DNA of 64,000 nt. It comes from Ovis canadensis. Taxonomy: Eukaryota; Chordata; Mammalia; Artiodactyla; Bovidae. Positions 25,477 through 36,606 of the stretch are shown piece by piece. The stretch lies in contig NC_091248.1 of the NCBI RefSeq assembly GCF_042477335.2, positions 117,642,501 through 117,706,500 on the forward strand. The letters are read 5' to 3'. Numbering within the stretch: the first letter of the stretch is position 1; each line of letters begins with the position of its first letter. A model generated the notes under the pieces. It searched no databases. It was not told where the DNA came from and was given only the letters and a program-made list of their open reading frames with translations. Made by a program: the position numbers and the translations under genes.

Positions 25477-25844
25477 CTTTGTTTCTTATTTTAATGGGAA
25501 AATTTTCTAAGTATAGCATTTGTTCTATATTTTTGGTATATAGTTTTTATGAAGTTAAAATTCTATTCCTAGTTTTCTGGAAATCTTATTAAGTATGAGT
25601 TGAATTATGTCAATTGCTTGTCCTGTAGCACCTATATATGATCAATCCACTTGTAGACAGTTTCTTAGAAGTGTATTAAAAATATTTTTATTAAATAATA
25701 TTTTTAATATATAATCTGTTGTATTTGCATTTGTTTTCCTGCTCTCATTCTCTGTTTTTGTTCATGTGCATCTTCTTCCTTTTCCTTTGGTCTTGGCATA
25801 TATTGAGTGAATATATGTTCATTATGGTTATATCTATTCTTTCT

Positions 25845-26600
25845 TTTTTTTTTAATTGAAGTATAGTTGATTTACAGTGTTGTATTTGTTTTGGTTATAT
25901 CTTTTTGATATATTTTTCTTTTCAACAATATATAATGTCGCTTACATTTCTTTATATTTTTGCCCTAATATTAAATTTAATATCTAAGCTATCTATATCC
26001 TGAATAGTATCTTGTTGTATTAATATATTATACTTTTATATAACCATTTATTAGTATAGATACTTGGGCTGTTTCTACTTTTTTAATATTATGAATAATA
26101 CTGCTATGAACATTTGTGTACAAGCTTTTGTGGAATATGTGTCTTCAGTTCTTTTGTATATATACCAAGGAATGGTATTCCTGGGTCATATGGTAACTTT
26201 ATGTGTAATTTTTTTGAGGAAACATCAAACTGTTTCCCATAGTAGCTGGACCATTTTACATTCCCAGCTGATGTAAAATATTGTATATTATAGCATACAA
26301 TATAGTGATTCATAATTTTTAAAGGTTATATTCCACTTATTATTATAAAATATTGACTTTCTTCCCCATGTTGTATAATATATCCTTGTAGCTTATTTTA
26401 TACCTAAGTTTGTACTCTGCCCACTTCCCTCTCCCCACTTGTACCCACTAGTTTGTTCTCTGTATCTGTTGAGTCTGCTTCCTTATTATATTCACAAGTT
26501 TGCTGTATATTTTAAATTCCATATGTAAGTGATATTATACAGTTTTTGTCTTTCTCTGGCTCATTTCACTTAAGCAGGAGGGCTTTCAAAGAGACTTTTT
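25845..26600 (-). repeat. L1 LINE 3' region, antisense
   Basis: Starts with T-run plus AATTGAAGTATAGTTGATTT, typical of antisense artiodactyl L1 3' UTR. At 26104-26313 the minus strand encodes an L1 ORF2 C-terminal piece (KLPYDPGIPFLGIYTKELKT). Then comes the L1 3' UTR block CACTAGTTTGTTCTCTGTATC and the TTTTTGTCTTTCTCTGGCTC block. The order suggests a mosaic of more than one fragment. Confidence 0.65.
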
Positions 26601-26899
26601 GTGCTGTAAATTTTCCAAGGCCTTGTATGTCTGAATATATCATCTTTCTGTCCTTACATTTAAGTAATAGTTTAGCTGGATATAATACTCTTAGGTTATT
26701 TTCCTTAGGAAAATATATTCTGTATTCACTTAGAATATATAACTTCACCAGTTTTCTTGTCTCCATTGTATTTTTTAGGAAGACTAATATAAATCGAATT
26801 CTTATGCTTTTGTGAGCTTTCTGCTGCTTCTCTCCAGAAGCTTTTAGCATTTTGTCTTTTAAAAAACTTTTATTTTTCACTGGAGAATAATTCCTTTAA

Positions 26900-26975
26900 G
26901 ATGTTGTGTTGGTTTCTGCTGTCCAACAATGGGAACCAGCCATAAGTATACACATATCCCCTCCCTCTTGTGTTC
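26900..26975 (-). repeat. Short L1 3' UTR fragment, antisense
   Basis: GGTTTCTGCTGTCCAACAAT followed by CAGCCATAAGTATACACATA and CCCCTCCCTCTTG matches the antisense artiodactyl L1 3' UTR. Confidence 0.5.
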
Positions 26976-28110
26976 TTAAATATGACATAATGGGTCAAAA
27001 TTTTGATTTTTCCATAATTTTTCTATTTGGTGCTCCATGAGAACTTTGGAATCCTTTTTATCTTTAATTTTTGAAAGTTCTTACTTATGATTTAAGTATC
27101 TCTTCCCTAAATCCATTTTCTCTCTTTCTGGGTGGGATTCATATTGTTCAGATACTGACTTATTATTACTTCTTAAATGTTCTTTCATATTTTTCATCTC
27201 TTTCCAATACCTTCTAAGAAAATTGCTTGAGCTGATGTAGATTATTATTCATTTTTTCAGCTAGGTAGCCATTGTTTTTATCCACTGTATTGGGGTTCTT
27301 CAGCTATTACATATTTCATATATATTTCCATTTAGTTCTACATAATTGCTTGTTTCTTACTATTATCCTGTTTGTGAGGACTTTTATTATGCTTAAGTTT
27401 TTGATCAGTGTTGTTCCATTCTGGTTTGTCTAGCATGGTATGTTGCATTTATTGCCTCTCTGTTGTGATTATATTCCTCAAATATCTCATTTTCATGTGT
27501 GAGCTGATTTTTTCCTTGGTTTAGCAGCATTCTTAGCTGGTGAAGTGTGCTAAAGAGTGAGGCCAATGTCAGGGCCCTAGCCTGTGCTTAGTGGGTTGGG
27601 AGCATCAGACCCACAAAGTTCTAGACACCAGAGTCAGATCTTGAACCAACTGTAGGTCCAGTCCTACAGTTTTTCTACTAACTTGCTTATACTGGCTTAT
27701 TTCTGCATGTGTTTGGTGATTTCTTCTTCTTTTTTTAATATACCCCTGCACTTTGACTTTGGACATTCTTTGAGGCCTGGATTTAAAGTGTGTTCCTCTA
27801 AAGAGTATTTGAGTTTGCTTCTTCCAGGTTTCTAGGGACATTACCAATCCAAGACCACTTCAAACTAAATGTTCAGCTTAAGGATTTCAAGGCCACAGAG
27901 ATAGGATGACTTTCCAGCCACAGATGTATATGAGTAGTTACTGCTGGTGGTTAAGAATTCTTGTATAGAAGCTTTTCCTCACATGCCACCCAGCCCTGAG
28001 CTGAGACAGAAAAGTCTCCTCTCAGTGAGGTCAGGGATATTGTTTTCATTCCTAGCAATAAGGTTAATTGTTGGGGGTGCCATCATTTTGTAAGAGTTTA
28101 TGATCTGACC

Positions 28111-28319
28111 CGGGCTTCCCTGATGGCTCTGTGGTAAAGGATTGCCTGCCAATGCGGGAGATATAGGTTCAATCCCTGGGACGGGAAGATACCCTGGAGG
28201 AAGGAAATGGTAACCCACTCCAGCATTCTAGCTTGGAGAATCCCATGGACAGAGCAGCGTGGCAGGCTACAGTCTGTGAGGTCCCAAAGAATTGGACATG
28301 ACTGAGGAGCATAGCAACG
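28111..28319 (+). repeat. Bov-tA SINE, complete, with target-site duplication
   Basis: tRNA-related head GGGCTTCCCTGATGGCTC with A and B box-like parts (GGTTCAATCCCTGGG), then CCACTCCAGCATTCT and CCCATGGACAGAGCAG, ending near GACTGAGGAGCATAGCAAC. Flanked by 10-bp direct repeats TGATCTGACC (28101-28110 and 28320-28329). Confidence 0.9.
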
Positions 28320-28385
28320 TGATCTGACCTACCACCAAGGTGATATGAGGCTTTCTCTTTTTTTTGGACTGCCTAAGGCAAATTA

Positions 28386-28557
28386 GACCTTCCCTTGTGG
28401 TTCAGCAATACAAGAGACCCCAGTTCAATTCCTGGGTTGGGAAGATCCCTTGGAAAAGGGAAAGGCTACCCACTCCAGTATTCTGGCCTGGAGAATTCCA
28501 TGGACTCTCTATAGTCCATGGCGTCCCAAAGAGTCAGACACGACTAAGTGACTTTCA
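28386..28557 (+). repeat. Bov-tA SINE with target-site duplication
   Basis: Same family as 28111-28319, with a shorter head. It is flanked by a 13-bp direct repeat CTAAGGCAAATTA (28373-28385 and 28558-28570), showing a separate insertion. Confidence 0.9.
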
Positions 28558-29071
28558 CTAAGGCAAATTAAAATCCACACTCTAGGCCACCAGGGATAGC
28601 AGGCCACCAGGATTATCCCTCAGGGTAAATGCTACTTTTATTGTTCCCTTTCTTCCTTTCTGATTTCTGGTTATTCTGGCTTCTTTTACTCATTCACACT
28701 TTGAAAAAATATTTTTATGTGTATGGAAATTTCACCCAGCACTTTAAGGTGTTTTATATTGAGATTTCTCTGTACATCTAATCTTCCACAATGTGAAAAA
28801 CAACTTCTAGGAAATATTTCAGAATGTCAGCTAATACCTTTGCACAAAGATTTTCACACCAGCACGGTGTTTAATCAAGAAAGAGTTCATAAATATCCAA
28901 CAATAAAGGAAGTGTTACTAAAATTCCTTATAAATAATATTTATGGGGAATTTTTATAAGGATATTTTTATGATGTTTTCATGATAAGAGATTAAAGGTA
29001 TGATTTTATATCACAAAAAAAGTCTTATACATAGTTTTCATAAAAATAGCTATCTCTCTATATAAACATAT

Positions 29072-29295
29072 GTTAAGGTCAAGGTCACTGTCCTCAGTCG
29101 TGTCTGACTTTGCAACCCCATGGACTGTAGCCCGCCAGGTTCCTCTGTCCGTGGGAGTCTCCAGGCAGGAATACTGGAGTGGGTTGCCATTTCCTTCTTC
29201 AGGGCATCTTCCTGATGCAGGGATGTAACCCACACCTTTTGCGTCTCCTGCATTGGCAGGTAGATTCTTTACCACTGCGCCACCTGGGAAGCCCC
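29072..29295 (-). repeat. Bov-tA SINE, antisense, with target-site duplication
   Basis: Antisense Bov-tA from CAGTCGTGTCTGACTTTGC to ACCACTGCGCCACCTGGGAA. Flanked by 10-bp direct repeats ATAAACATAT (29062-29071 and 29296-29305). Confidence 0.9.
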
Positions 29296-29356
29296 ATAAA
29301 CATATATGATATTGAAATTTAACAAATCAATAAGATTATATTTAATAATTAATATG

Positions 29357-29546
29357 TAAGGGCAAAGAAACTGCCTGCAATGCAGGAGACACGGGTCCAG
29401 TTTCTCGGTCAGGAAGATCCCCTGGAGAAGGGAATGGCAATCCCCACTCCAATATTCTTGCTGGGAAACCCCATGGATAGAGAAGCCTGGTGGGCAACAG
29501 TCCATGGGGTCACGAAAGAGTCGGACATGACTTAGTCACTAAAATG
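29357..29546 (+). repeat. Bov-tA SINE, sense
   Basis: CTGCCTGCAATGCAGGAGAC, then GATCCCCTGGAGAAGGGAAT, CCATGGATAGAGAAGCCTGG and GAGTCGGACATGACTTAGTC. Lies only about 50 bp from the antisense copy at 29072-29295. Confidence 0.88.
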
Positions 29547-29549
29547 AAA

Positions 29550-31500
29550 AAGCAAATATTAATACTTCTGTATTAACCGTACATTCAAGCAGTCTAGTTC
29601 ACTAGCCGTGTTGCCTGCAGTGCCTCAGGCATCCTGATGAAAGAACAGGGGTTCCATAAGGAAAGTCTGAAAATGGTACCTTCATTTACTAAAGTGAGAC
29701 TCTCTGTGTCAGTTTCACCAGAAACCCCAAAGGCCGAGAACAAAACAGTAGGTGCCAAGTCCATCCACGTTCTAAAGGGAAAGGGAACTAGATTACCTGT
29801 GTGCCACGTGAAGACTGTGAAGAGGATCCTGGGAAGCACTACCTCAGTGCTGGGATGGATGAGCTGGCTTGGCACCTGCCTCAAGGCTCCTTGAGAGAAT
29901 GTGAGAAGATTCCTCTGGAAGCAGTTGTCAATATGCTGGACATTTCCTTTCTGCTGCCCAAGCAGGAGAGGGTCGGGGTGCTTCCTCTTCATCTCGTGCC
30001 AAATGAGGGAGCCCCTCCACAGGACTGTTTGGAGGGCTTAACCCATGTCCGGTGGAATCTGAGGGACATAGGAGCCTGACTCACTCCTTAAAGTCTAAAG
30101 ACAAGTGAGGAGTAGGTGACGAGCTCCTGGAGAAGACAGAAGAGGAGAGAAGGCTGCATGGGGAGTGTGGCATGACTGCATGCCCAAGTTCCCGAGTACC
30201 TGTGAGTCTGATGTGGTTCTCAAGAAAGGGAATCAGATTTGCTCATTTTAAGAAGGAACCCAGCCAAAGGGAACACTTGGATGTATGAAATGACTTCAGT
30301 GGAGGGGCAGATCTTGGAAACTAAGCGGCTGGTGCAGGCATCCTGAGTAACTAGAGGACACGGCCCACAAGGGAAGGCAGCTGAGAGATCCCCAGAGAAA
30401 GAGAAACTATTGCGCTATAAAAGAAGAAGCAACGCTGAATCTGCTGCTCCTAGAGGTCACGGACACCAGTTTATCTCTCTACCAGCGAAAAAAACCTCAT
30501 CTCTTCTCTCCCTTGCTGCAACTGCTGCTGGAACAGCAGCCAGCAAGGAGGCAAGAGGGAGTGAGAATCAGAAATGACACTGACCCTGATAGCCCTTCTC
30601 TTCACATTTCCAGGCTGGAGGAGGAGAGAAATGTTAAATCAGAACTGGCATTTGCAGTTTTGATCTGATACTGGATGAGACTGGTTCATACCTAAAAAAA
30701 AAAAGACTTAAAAATGATAACTCTTTAACCTGTTTGTCACCTAAAAGAAAAAAAGCCGTGAATTTCATCCAAGCATAGCAAATCATTACAGCAAGTGTGT
30801 AGGGGCACTCCTGAGAAAACAACGTTGCTTTCTGTTTATACAAATCCAGCTCGTTCCAGGAAGAGGTTACATCTGAAGAGCGGGAGAGAGAAGTAGGCTG
30901 CATCCTGCAGTCCTAACTGCTCGTCTCAGCCTGTGGCAGCCTCAGCTGACAACGGGGAGAAGTTTTATGGAAACAAGTTTGGAGTTTTAATGTTAAACAG
31001 GTTGAACTTTTTAAAAAACCAAAGCGGGGTCGGGGGTTGGGGGAAGAAAAAAAAAGCCAATTGCCTGTTATTCCCTGCAAAAGCTATGTGAACCACCCAG
31101 GATTTCATGCCAGAGAGGAAGAAGTCCATGAGCAGCAGTGGTGGGAGGGATAAATTGCATTCTGCTTACATCCAGCAAGTCTGGCTTGCTGGTTAATAGT
31201 CACCTTTGTTTCTGAGTGTTATACTGCAGTCTATACGCTACAGGATGTTATTGGTAAGGTTAATATTTAAAAGTAAGTCCTTTAAAAAGCAGAAACTACT
31301 ATGAAATGGGAAGTAGACTACATAAAAATACATAAGCTACACTGATACAGTGATTAGCTTGCTGGAAAAGATTTACAAGAGCTGTCTAACTTAAAATTTA
31401 CCTATTTTTCTTTTATGAAAGGGGCGAGTGTTTCTCACTTGCTGTCCCTTTCTGTGATGACAAGAGGCTCATGAGTATGCTGCTGTGTGGGCTACAGCCT
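29550..31500. other. Unassigned unique-looking sequence
   Basis: About 2 kb with higher GC than the neighbouring AT-rich DNA. It has overlapping open frames on both strands (29594-29992 minus; 29637-29894 and 29801-30079 plus), none resembling a known protein. A TATAAAAG sits at 30416-30423. I cannot say whether it is an old LTR, a non-coding RNA locus or plain intergenic DNA. Confidence 0.4.
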
Positions 31501-32829
31501 GGTTTTTGGCAGCCAGCATTCATTCCTACATCCTTTTATGTATCACAGGGATTAGAATTATGGAAACGTTTCCCAAACTCCTTGCCTTTGAGGTTCTGGA
31601 TGTGATTTCTTTCTGCCAGATGTATTCATAGGGTATTTTGTAGATGGGAGGGAAAAGCGGCAGCACCTAGCAAAATGGGCTGTCTGTGGGAGACTTAAAA
31701 GTTCTCTGCAGCTCACAGGTAATCTCCGGTCAGCTCCTATATGAGTACTTGGGGGCGTGGGGGGGGGGTGGGCAGCTCTGATCAGCACTGGGGCGGGGGC
31801 AGGGAGTGTCCCTGTATTTTCCGACCTATGTAAGAACAGCAACCTCCCAATACTCTGAACTGCTGAATGTAAGTGGCGACTTCCCCTGACTCCTGCAGGT
31901 CCTCCAATAGCGCCATCAGGCATCTCAATGCCCTGCACTCGACTGCTTTCTGCTTGAAAAGCCTGCAGTGGTTTCTCTTTTTCTGATTCATCCCTGATGG
32001 ATACAACTGCCTAGCTGATCTTCTGAAAGAAATGAACATATTTAAAGGTTCCCTTTAAGTTAAAAGTAATTTTTTAAAACTGTGACTGCCTTTTTAAAAG
32101 AAACTCATGCAATGAAGAGAGAAATTTGAAAATGGATGTTTAGAAATGTTTATCACTGTGTGATCTTGTTGCCCCAAATGTGTTAGACCAAGATTTTCAA
32201 AATAATAAAACATATTGTATTACACTGCATTTTCAATAAAGTATGTTCATCTTTCTTTACTGAGAGAAATTAGGACTTTGTTTTTTACTGTTAATAAATA
32301 CAATAAAAATGTTTTCAAAATACTGTTTTTCATTTTTAAAACATTTTATTTCTACTTTGTGCAGGTTTTAAATATATATACTAATCAATAGTACATGTAT
32401 GTAATTTTAAAATAAATAGAAAAACTTATGGGGGAGGCACAAGATTTTTACCACTGTGGATACACAAGGATGTTTAGAAATCACTGCCTTGTGACACATG
32501 TCTCTAGAATCATGACTTATGGAAGCAAGTGCCTACGTATGTCTCATCTCAGAATCACCCTCTTTCATTAGTCTTGTCTCTTTCCCACTAAAACTTCCCC
32601 CAGATTCCCACGTGCACAGCCAGGTAGCCAGTCATTGCTGTAGTTGCAGAGTTAAGACTAGACTTCCAAGGGTCTGTTCTACCATCTCTCTGGGCATAGA
32701 AAACTTGTCCCAGAACTTCTGTACCTCACAGAGCTTGAAGGACAGAATAACGGTGGCCTCACAATGGGTGGGAAATGGAGGCAGGGTCTTACTTAAAATG
32801 TGGGTACACACACACAAGCTGAAGATGCA

Positions 32830-33140
32830 GTTTCTGCACATCATTTGGGTCTCTGCTCAAATGTCCTTACCTTATCCAGAAGGACCGCCCAGAACCCGAA
32901 ACAGGTCTTAATCCCCGGCCCCTGGCTTTATTTAGTTATTTTTCATACCACTCCTCACCATTTGACAAATTTTATGTTCTGTTTGTTTATTTGCTTATTG
33001 TCTGTCTGCCCCTTTCTAGAATGGAAACTTTCATGAGTAGAGGAAAGTTTGACCTATACTACTTGTGCTTTTGTTTCCCTAGCATCTAGAAGTGCCTGCC
33101 TCATAGTAGAAGCTTAATAAAAATTCACTGAATGACAAAG
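32830..33140 (+). repeat. L2 LINE 3' end, sense
   Basis: Contains CTGCTCAAATGTCCTTACC, a TTTGTTTATTTGCTTATTG/TCTGTCTGCC block, CTAGAATGGAAACTTTCATG and the tail TAGTAGAAGCTTAATAAAAA. These are in the order of an L2 3' end. Confidence 0.75.
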
Positions 33141-33529
33141 TATTTGCTCTCCCAGCCGCCTCTGACCAGCACGGGAACATGACCCAGGCCATGTTTATTA
33201 GAAGTAGTCAGCCCAGAGCTCTCTTAGGTAATGACTTTCTCCATTCTGGCTCACGTTGGAGCAGAGGAGCCAGCTACTGACAACGTCCTGGAGCCACAGG
33301 TTTGGTGCCAGCATCCAGACCCTGTGCAGCGTCCCTGTGTCAGCACTGCAAGCTGCAGTGACTGCCTGCTGCTGTTTTCACTGGACCACATCTGGAGCAG
33401 GCTTTTAGGTGAGGTTCTTGGCTGTGTAGCTTCCAAACCTGGTCTCTAACCTTACCCAGTTCTGATTATGACACCCCACCTCTTTTTCATAAAAATCCCT
33501 TTTCTGCTATAAAACTTTAAGTTTAAAAA

Positions 33530-33725
33530 ATAGGCTTTGGAGTTAAGACTGCCTGAGAGCAAATGCTGGCTTTATCACTGAGCAGTCAGTAAAGCTGACT
33601 AAACCATGGAACTGCCTTGAGCTTGTTCCCACATTTCAAAGTAGGTAAAGTCAGAGTACTACCTCATAGGGTCCCATGAGACATTGCCTGTGAAATGCCC
33701 TGGGACACAGTGTGCACCCTTGCAA
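33530..33725 (+). repeat. MIR SINE, sense
   Basis: GGCTTTGGAGTTAAGACTGCC, a TTATCACTGAGCAG zone, AGAGTACTACCTCATAGGGT and GAAATGCCCTGGGACACAGT follow MIR in sense. Confidence 0.7.
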
Positions 33726-34574
33726 CCTTAGATTGTATAAGGTCAACAGAAGTATTTTATTCGACAAACAGTATTGGTTTTAACTGACTGCTAACACTTT
33801 TAATTAAAGAAGCATTGCATTGACTGATTTGATTTTCTTTTGACACACAGTTGTTCTAAAATTTAGTGGAATTTATACCCAAACAACAGTTATGTTATTT
33901 TAACGTTTCTTTAGGTTGACTAGATTCATCTGGGCAATTCTCTGCTACATGTGACACCAATTAAGACTATCGTAGTTTGTGGGTACTACTGGATTGGAAC
34001 ATTCAAGATGGCCCACTTCCCTGGTTGGTAATTAGTGCTGTCAGTTGAGAGCTCAGCTGGGCCTGTCTCAGGATTCTTCTATGAGCCCTGTGGTTTTCAT
34101 AGCATGGTAGCTAGATAAGCACACTGTGAAAAGTAAGTTTTAAAGCCTGGGGTACCATAGAAGTTCCAGAACATTCTACTTATTAGTTAAAGCTAGTCAC
34201 AAAGCCTGCTCAGATTTAAGAGCAGGAATGGTGGAAAGGATGGGTAAAACGCTTCACCTCTTGTTTTAAGAAACAACGTATGTATGAAAGGGGAAGCTTG
34301 TTAGGAGGCCGTCTTTGGTGACGAGTGGCTACACAGAACTAACTTTTCATGATTATCTATTTACTCTGCTTTAGTCTAAAAATGGAAGAAAAGAGTCCCT
34401 TAGCAGTTCAGTAAAAAGGAACTCAGAATTATGTCTTATTGTCCCTTACCATAACATATTAACAGTTACTGAAAACCTACTTCCAATTATTCTCCTTCTT
34501 TCTCAGAGCTGGCTTAAATTTGCAACATCTTTGAAAGCTGGATAAACAAATTTCAATTAAGGGGAGAATATCTG

Positions 34575-35566
34575 AAAGAGACCAGACTACCTGACCTGCT
34601 CTTGAGAAATCTGTATGCAAGTCAGGAAGCAACAGTTAGAACTGGACACAGAACAACAGACTGGTTCCAAATAGGAAAAGCTGTATATTGTCACTCTGCT
34701 TATTTAACTTATATGCAGAGTACATCATGAGAAACGCTGGGCTAGATGAAGCACAAGCTGGAATAAAGATAGCTGGGAGAAGTATCAGCAACCTCAGATA
34801 TGCAGATGACACCACCCTTACGGCAGAAAGTGAAGAACTAAAGAGCCTCTTGATGAAAATGAAAGAAGGGAGTGAAAAAGTTGGCTTAAAGCTCAACGTT
34901 CAGAAAACTAAGATCATGGCATCTGGTCCCATCACTTCATGGCAAATAGATGGGGAAGCTGGCTGACTTTATTTTTTTTGGGGGGGGGGGCTCCAAAATC
35001 ACTGCAGATGGTGACTGTAGCCATGAAATTAAAAGACGCTTTACTCCTTGGAAGGAAAGTTATAACCAACCTAGACAGCATATTAAAAAGCAGAGACATT
35101 ACTTTGCCAACAAAGGTCCGCGGGGTCAAGGCTATGGTTTTTCCAGTAGTCATGTATGGATGTGAGAGTTGGACTATAAAGAAAGCTGAGCGCCGAAGAA
35201 TTGATGCTTTTGAACTGTGGTGTTGGAGAAGACTCCAGAGTTCCTTGGACTGCAAGGAGATCCAACCAGTCCATCGTAAAGGAGATCAGTCCTGGGTGTT
35301 CACTGGAAGGAGTGATGTTGAAGCTGAAACTCCGAATACTTTGGCCACCTGATGCGAAGAGCTGACTCATTTGAAAAGACCCTGATGCTGGGAAAGATTG
35401 AGGGCAGGAGAAGGGGACGACAGAGGATGAGATGGTTGGATGGCATCACCGACTCAATGGACATGAGTTTGGGTAAACTCCCGGAGGTGGTGATGGACAG
35501 GAAGGCGTGGCGTGCTGCAGTCCATGGGGTCACAAACATGGGACACGACTAAGCGACTGAACTGAA
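34575..35566 (+). mobile_element. BovB (RTE) LINE, 5'-truncated, decayed
   Basis: Sense fragment of a BovB non-LTR retrotransposon covering the C-terminal half of the reverse transcriptase and the 3' tail. The YADD active-site motif is readable at 34799-34810, followed by RT thumb-like sequence and, at 35352-35550, the [11 protein letters not shown] region. It ends in the ACTGAACTGAACTGA-type tail at about 35550-35566. The frame is broken: a short in-frame gap lies near 34680, just before CTGTATATTGTC, and a T8-G11 run sits at 34972-34990 where intact copies have a short T/G stretch. It cannot encode a functional enzyme. Confidence 0.9.
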
Positions 35567-35761
35567 CTGAAGATACAGACGACGGTCAATTTAGGTAGGG
35601 TCCAGCGGTCTTATCTTACTGGCAACGGGGAGCCACTGCGAGATTTTAAGCAAGGGGTAATGTCGCTGAGACTCAGAAAAGAATTGTCCGATTTATGCAA
35701 CTAGATAAAGAACCAAAATAAACTCCTAGTTGTTTCCAATTAACTAATTCTTAATTAACTC

Positions 35762-36019
35762 GGAGAAGGCAGTGGCACCCCACTCCAGTACTCTTGCCTG
35801 GAAAACCCCATGGACCGAGGAGCCTGGCAGGCTGCAGTCCATGGGGTCGCTAGGAGTCGAACACTACTGAGCGACTTCACTTTCATGCATTGAAGAAGGA
35901 AATGGCAACCGACTCCAGTGTTCTTGCCTGGAGAATCCCAGGGACGGGGGAGCCTGGTGGGCTGCCGTCTATGGGGTCGCACAGAGTCGGACACGACTGA
36001 AGGCACTTAGAAGCAGTAA
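35762..36019 (+). repeat. Bov-A2 dimeric SINE with target-site duplication
   Basis: Two tandem Bov-A monomers. The first runs from GAGAAGGCAGTGGCACCCC to TTTCATGCATTGAAG; the second from AAGGAAATGGCAACCGACTC to GAGTCGGACACGACTGAAGG. Flanked by direct repeats TTAATTAACTC (35751-35761 and 36020-36030). It sits just 5' of the promoter-like block before the tRNA gene. Confidence 0.92.
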
Positions 36020-36104
36020 TTAATTAACTCCAATTCCCTGCTGGCCCATGTTTCCCACTGAACAGCCAACTCAGAACGCAAGATAAACGTTTCTAACTGG
36101 CCCC

Positions 36105-36500
36105 TTACTCTGCGGAAATGGCCTCAAAGTTTCAACCGGAAACAGAAAATGACCGCCACAAACGCCACCTAATGGCAGGATGAAGGGCAAGCTAAGTCCG
36201 GAAAGCCGCAACACCGGAAGGGGCCGGCCGTTTCCGGAGAAAACCCAACGCAACAGAAACTCTAGAGGCGAATCTAGAAGAGTCAGCCAGCGTCCCAAGA
36301 GGGTTCGGCTCCGCGACGTCGCATGTGCGCTTCAGCGCAGGCGCGGGGGTACCGCGTAGGAAACGTGTACACAAAACCGTGCGCGCGCCCGTTCTCCGTC
36401 CGGCGCATCGGGGCTGTTTTCGAGGGTAAACCTTTTGGAGCTGTAACGCGGGATTTTGTTTCTTGAACTACAACTCCCAGCATGCCTCGCCCCCTATTAT
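36105..36500. promoter_or_regulatory. CpG-rich promoter-like block upstream of the tRNA and FMC1
   Basis: CpG dinucleotides suddenly become frequent. ETS-type CCGGAA cores occur at 36198-36203 and 36214-36219, and the reverse TTCCGG at 36232-36237. A GACGTCGC/NRF1-like GCATGTGCGC cluster lies around 36315-36332, and a ZNF143-type site at 36467-36486. The combination is typical of a TATA-less housekeeping promoter. It may drive an upstream FMC1 5' exon, an antisense or divergent RNA, or support the nearby Pol III gene. No coding sequence is supported inside; the minus-strand open frames are GC-driven. Confidence 0.6.
36467..36486 (+). promoter_or_regulatory. ZNF143 (Staf)-type binding site
   Basis: ACTACAACTCCCAGCATGCC closely matches the long ZNF143/THAP11-associated promoter motif (ACTACAATTCCCAGCATGC type). 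ZNF143 sites are known at both Pol II housekeeping and Pol III promoters. This one lies 120 bp before the tRNA. Confidence 0.75.
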
Positions 36501-36606
36501 TGGTACTAAGTGTGGTTTCCTAGGATAGGTTAAAAGGAAACTCTGACATGACGTACCAAGAAGGAAAAAAAACTGAAAACGTTGTTTGAGCACGTTATTC
36601 ATAGAA

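Larger units (their letters stand above)
20851..36100. other. Intergenic region between UBN2 and the tRNA/FMC1 block
   Basis: About 15 kb with no recognisable gene. It is a patchwork of L2, MIR, L1, BovB, CHR and Bov-tA elements listed separately. The stretches 23200-23770, 24630-25350, 27000-28100, 29550-31500, 31500-32830 and 33730-34570 show nothing I can name; open frames there are short and unlike known proteins. Confidence 0.75.

Noticed and set aside
29594-30079. Overlapping open frames on both strands that could suggest a gene
   Set aside because: No recognisable domains and no matching frame continuity; more likely chance in a GC-balanced stretch.
30574-30663. ATG followed by a hydrophobic leader-like peptide (MTLTLIALLFTFPGW), reminiscent of immunoreceptor signal exons
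   Set aside because: Only 29 codons to the stop; no immunoglobulin-type exons follow in 33 kb. Coincidence is the simplest reading.
36071-36483. Several minus-strand open frames in the CpG block
   Set aside because: Overlapping frames in GC-rich DNA with no homology; typical CpG-island artefacts.
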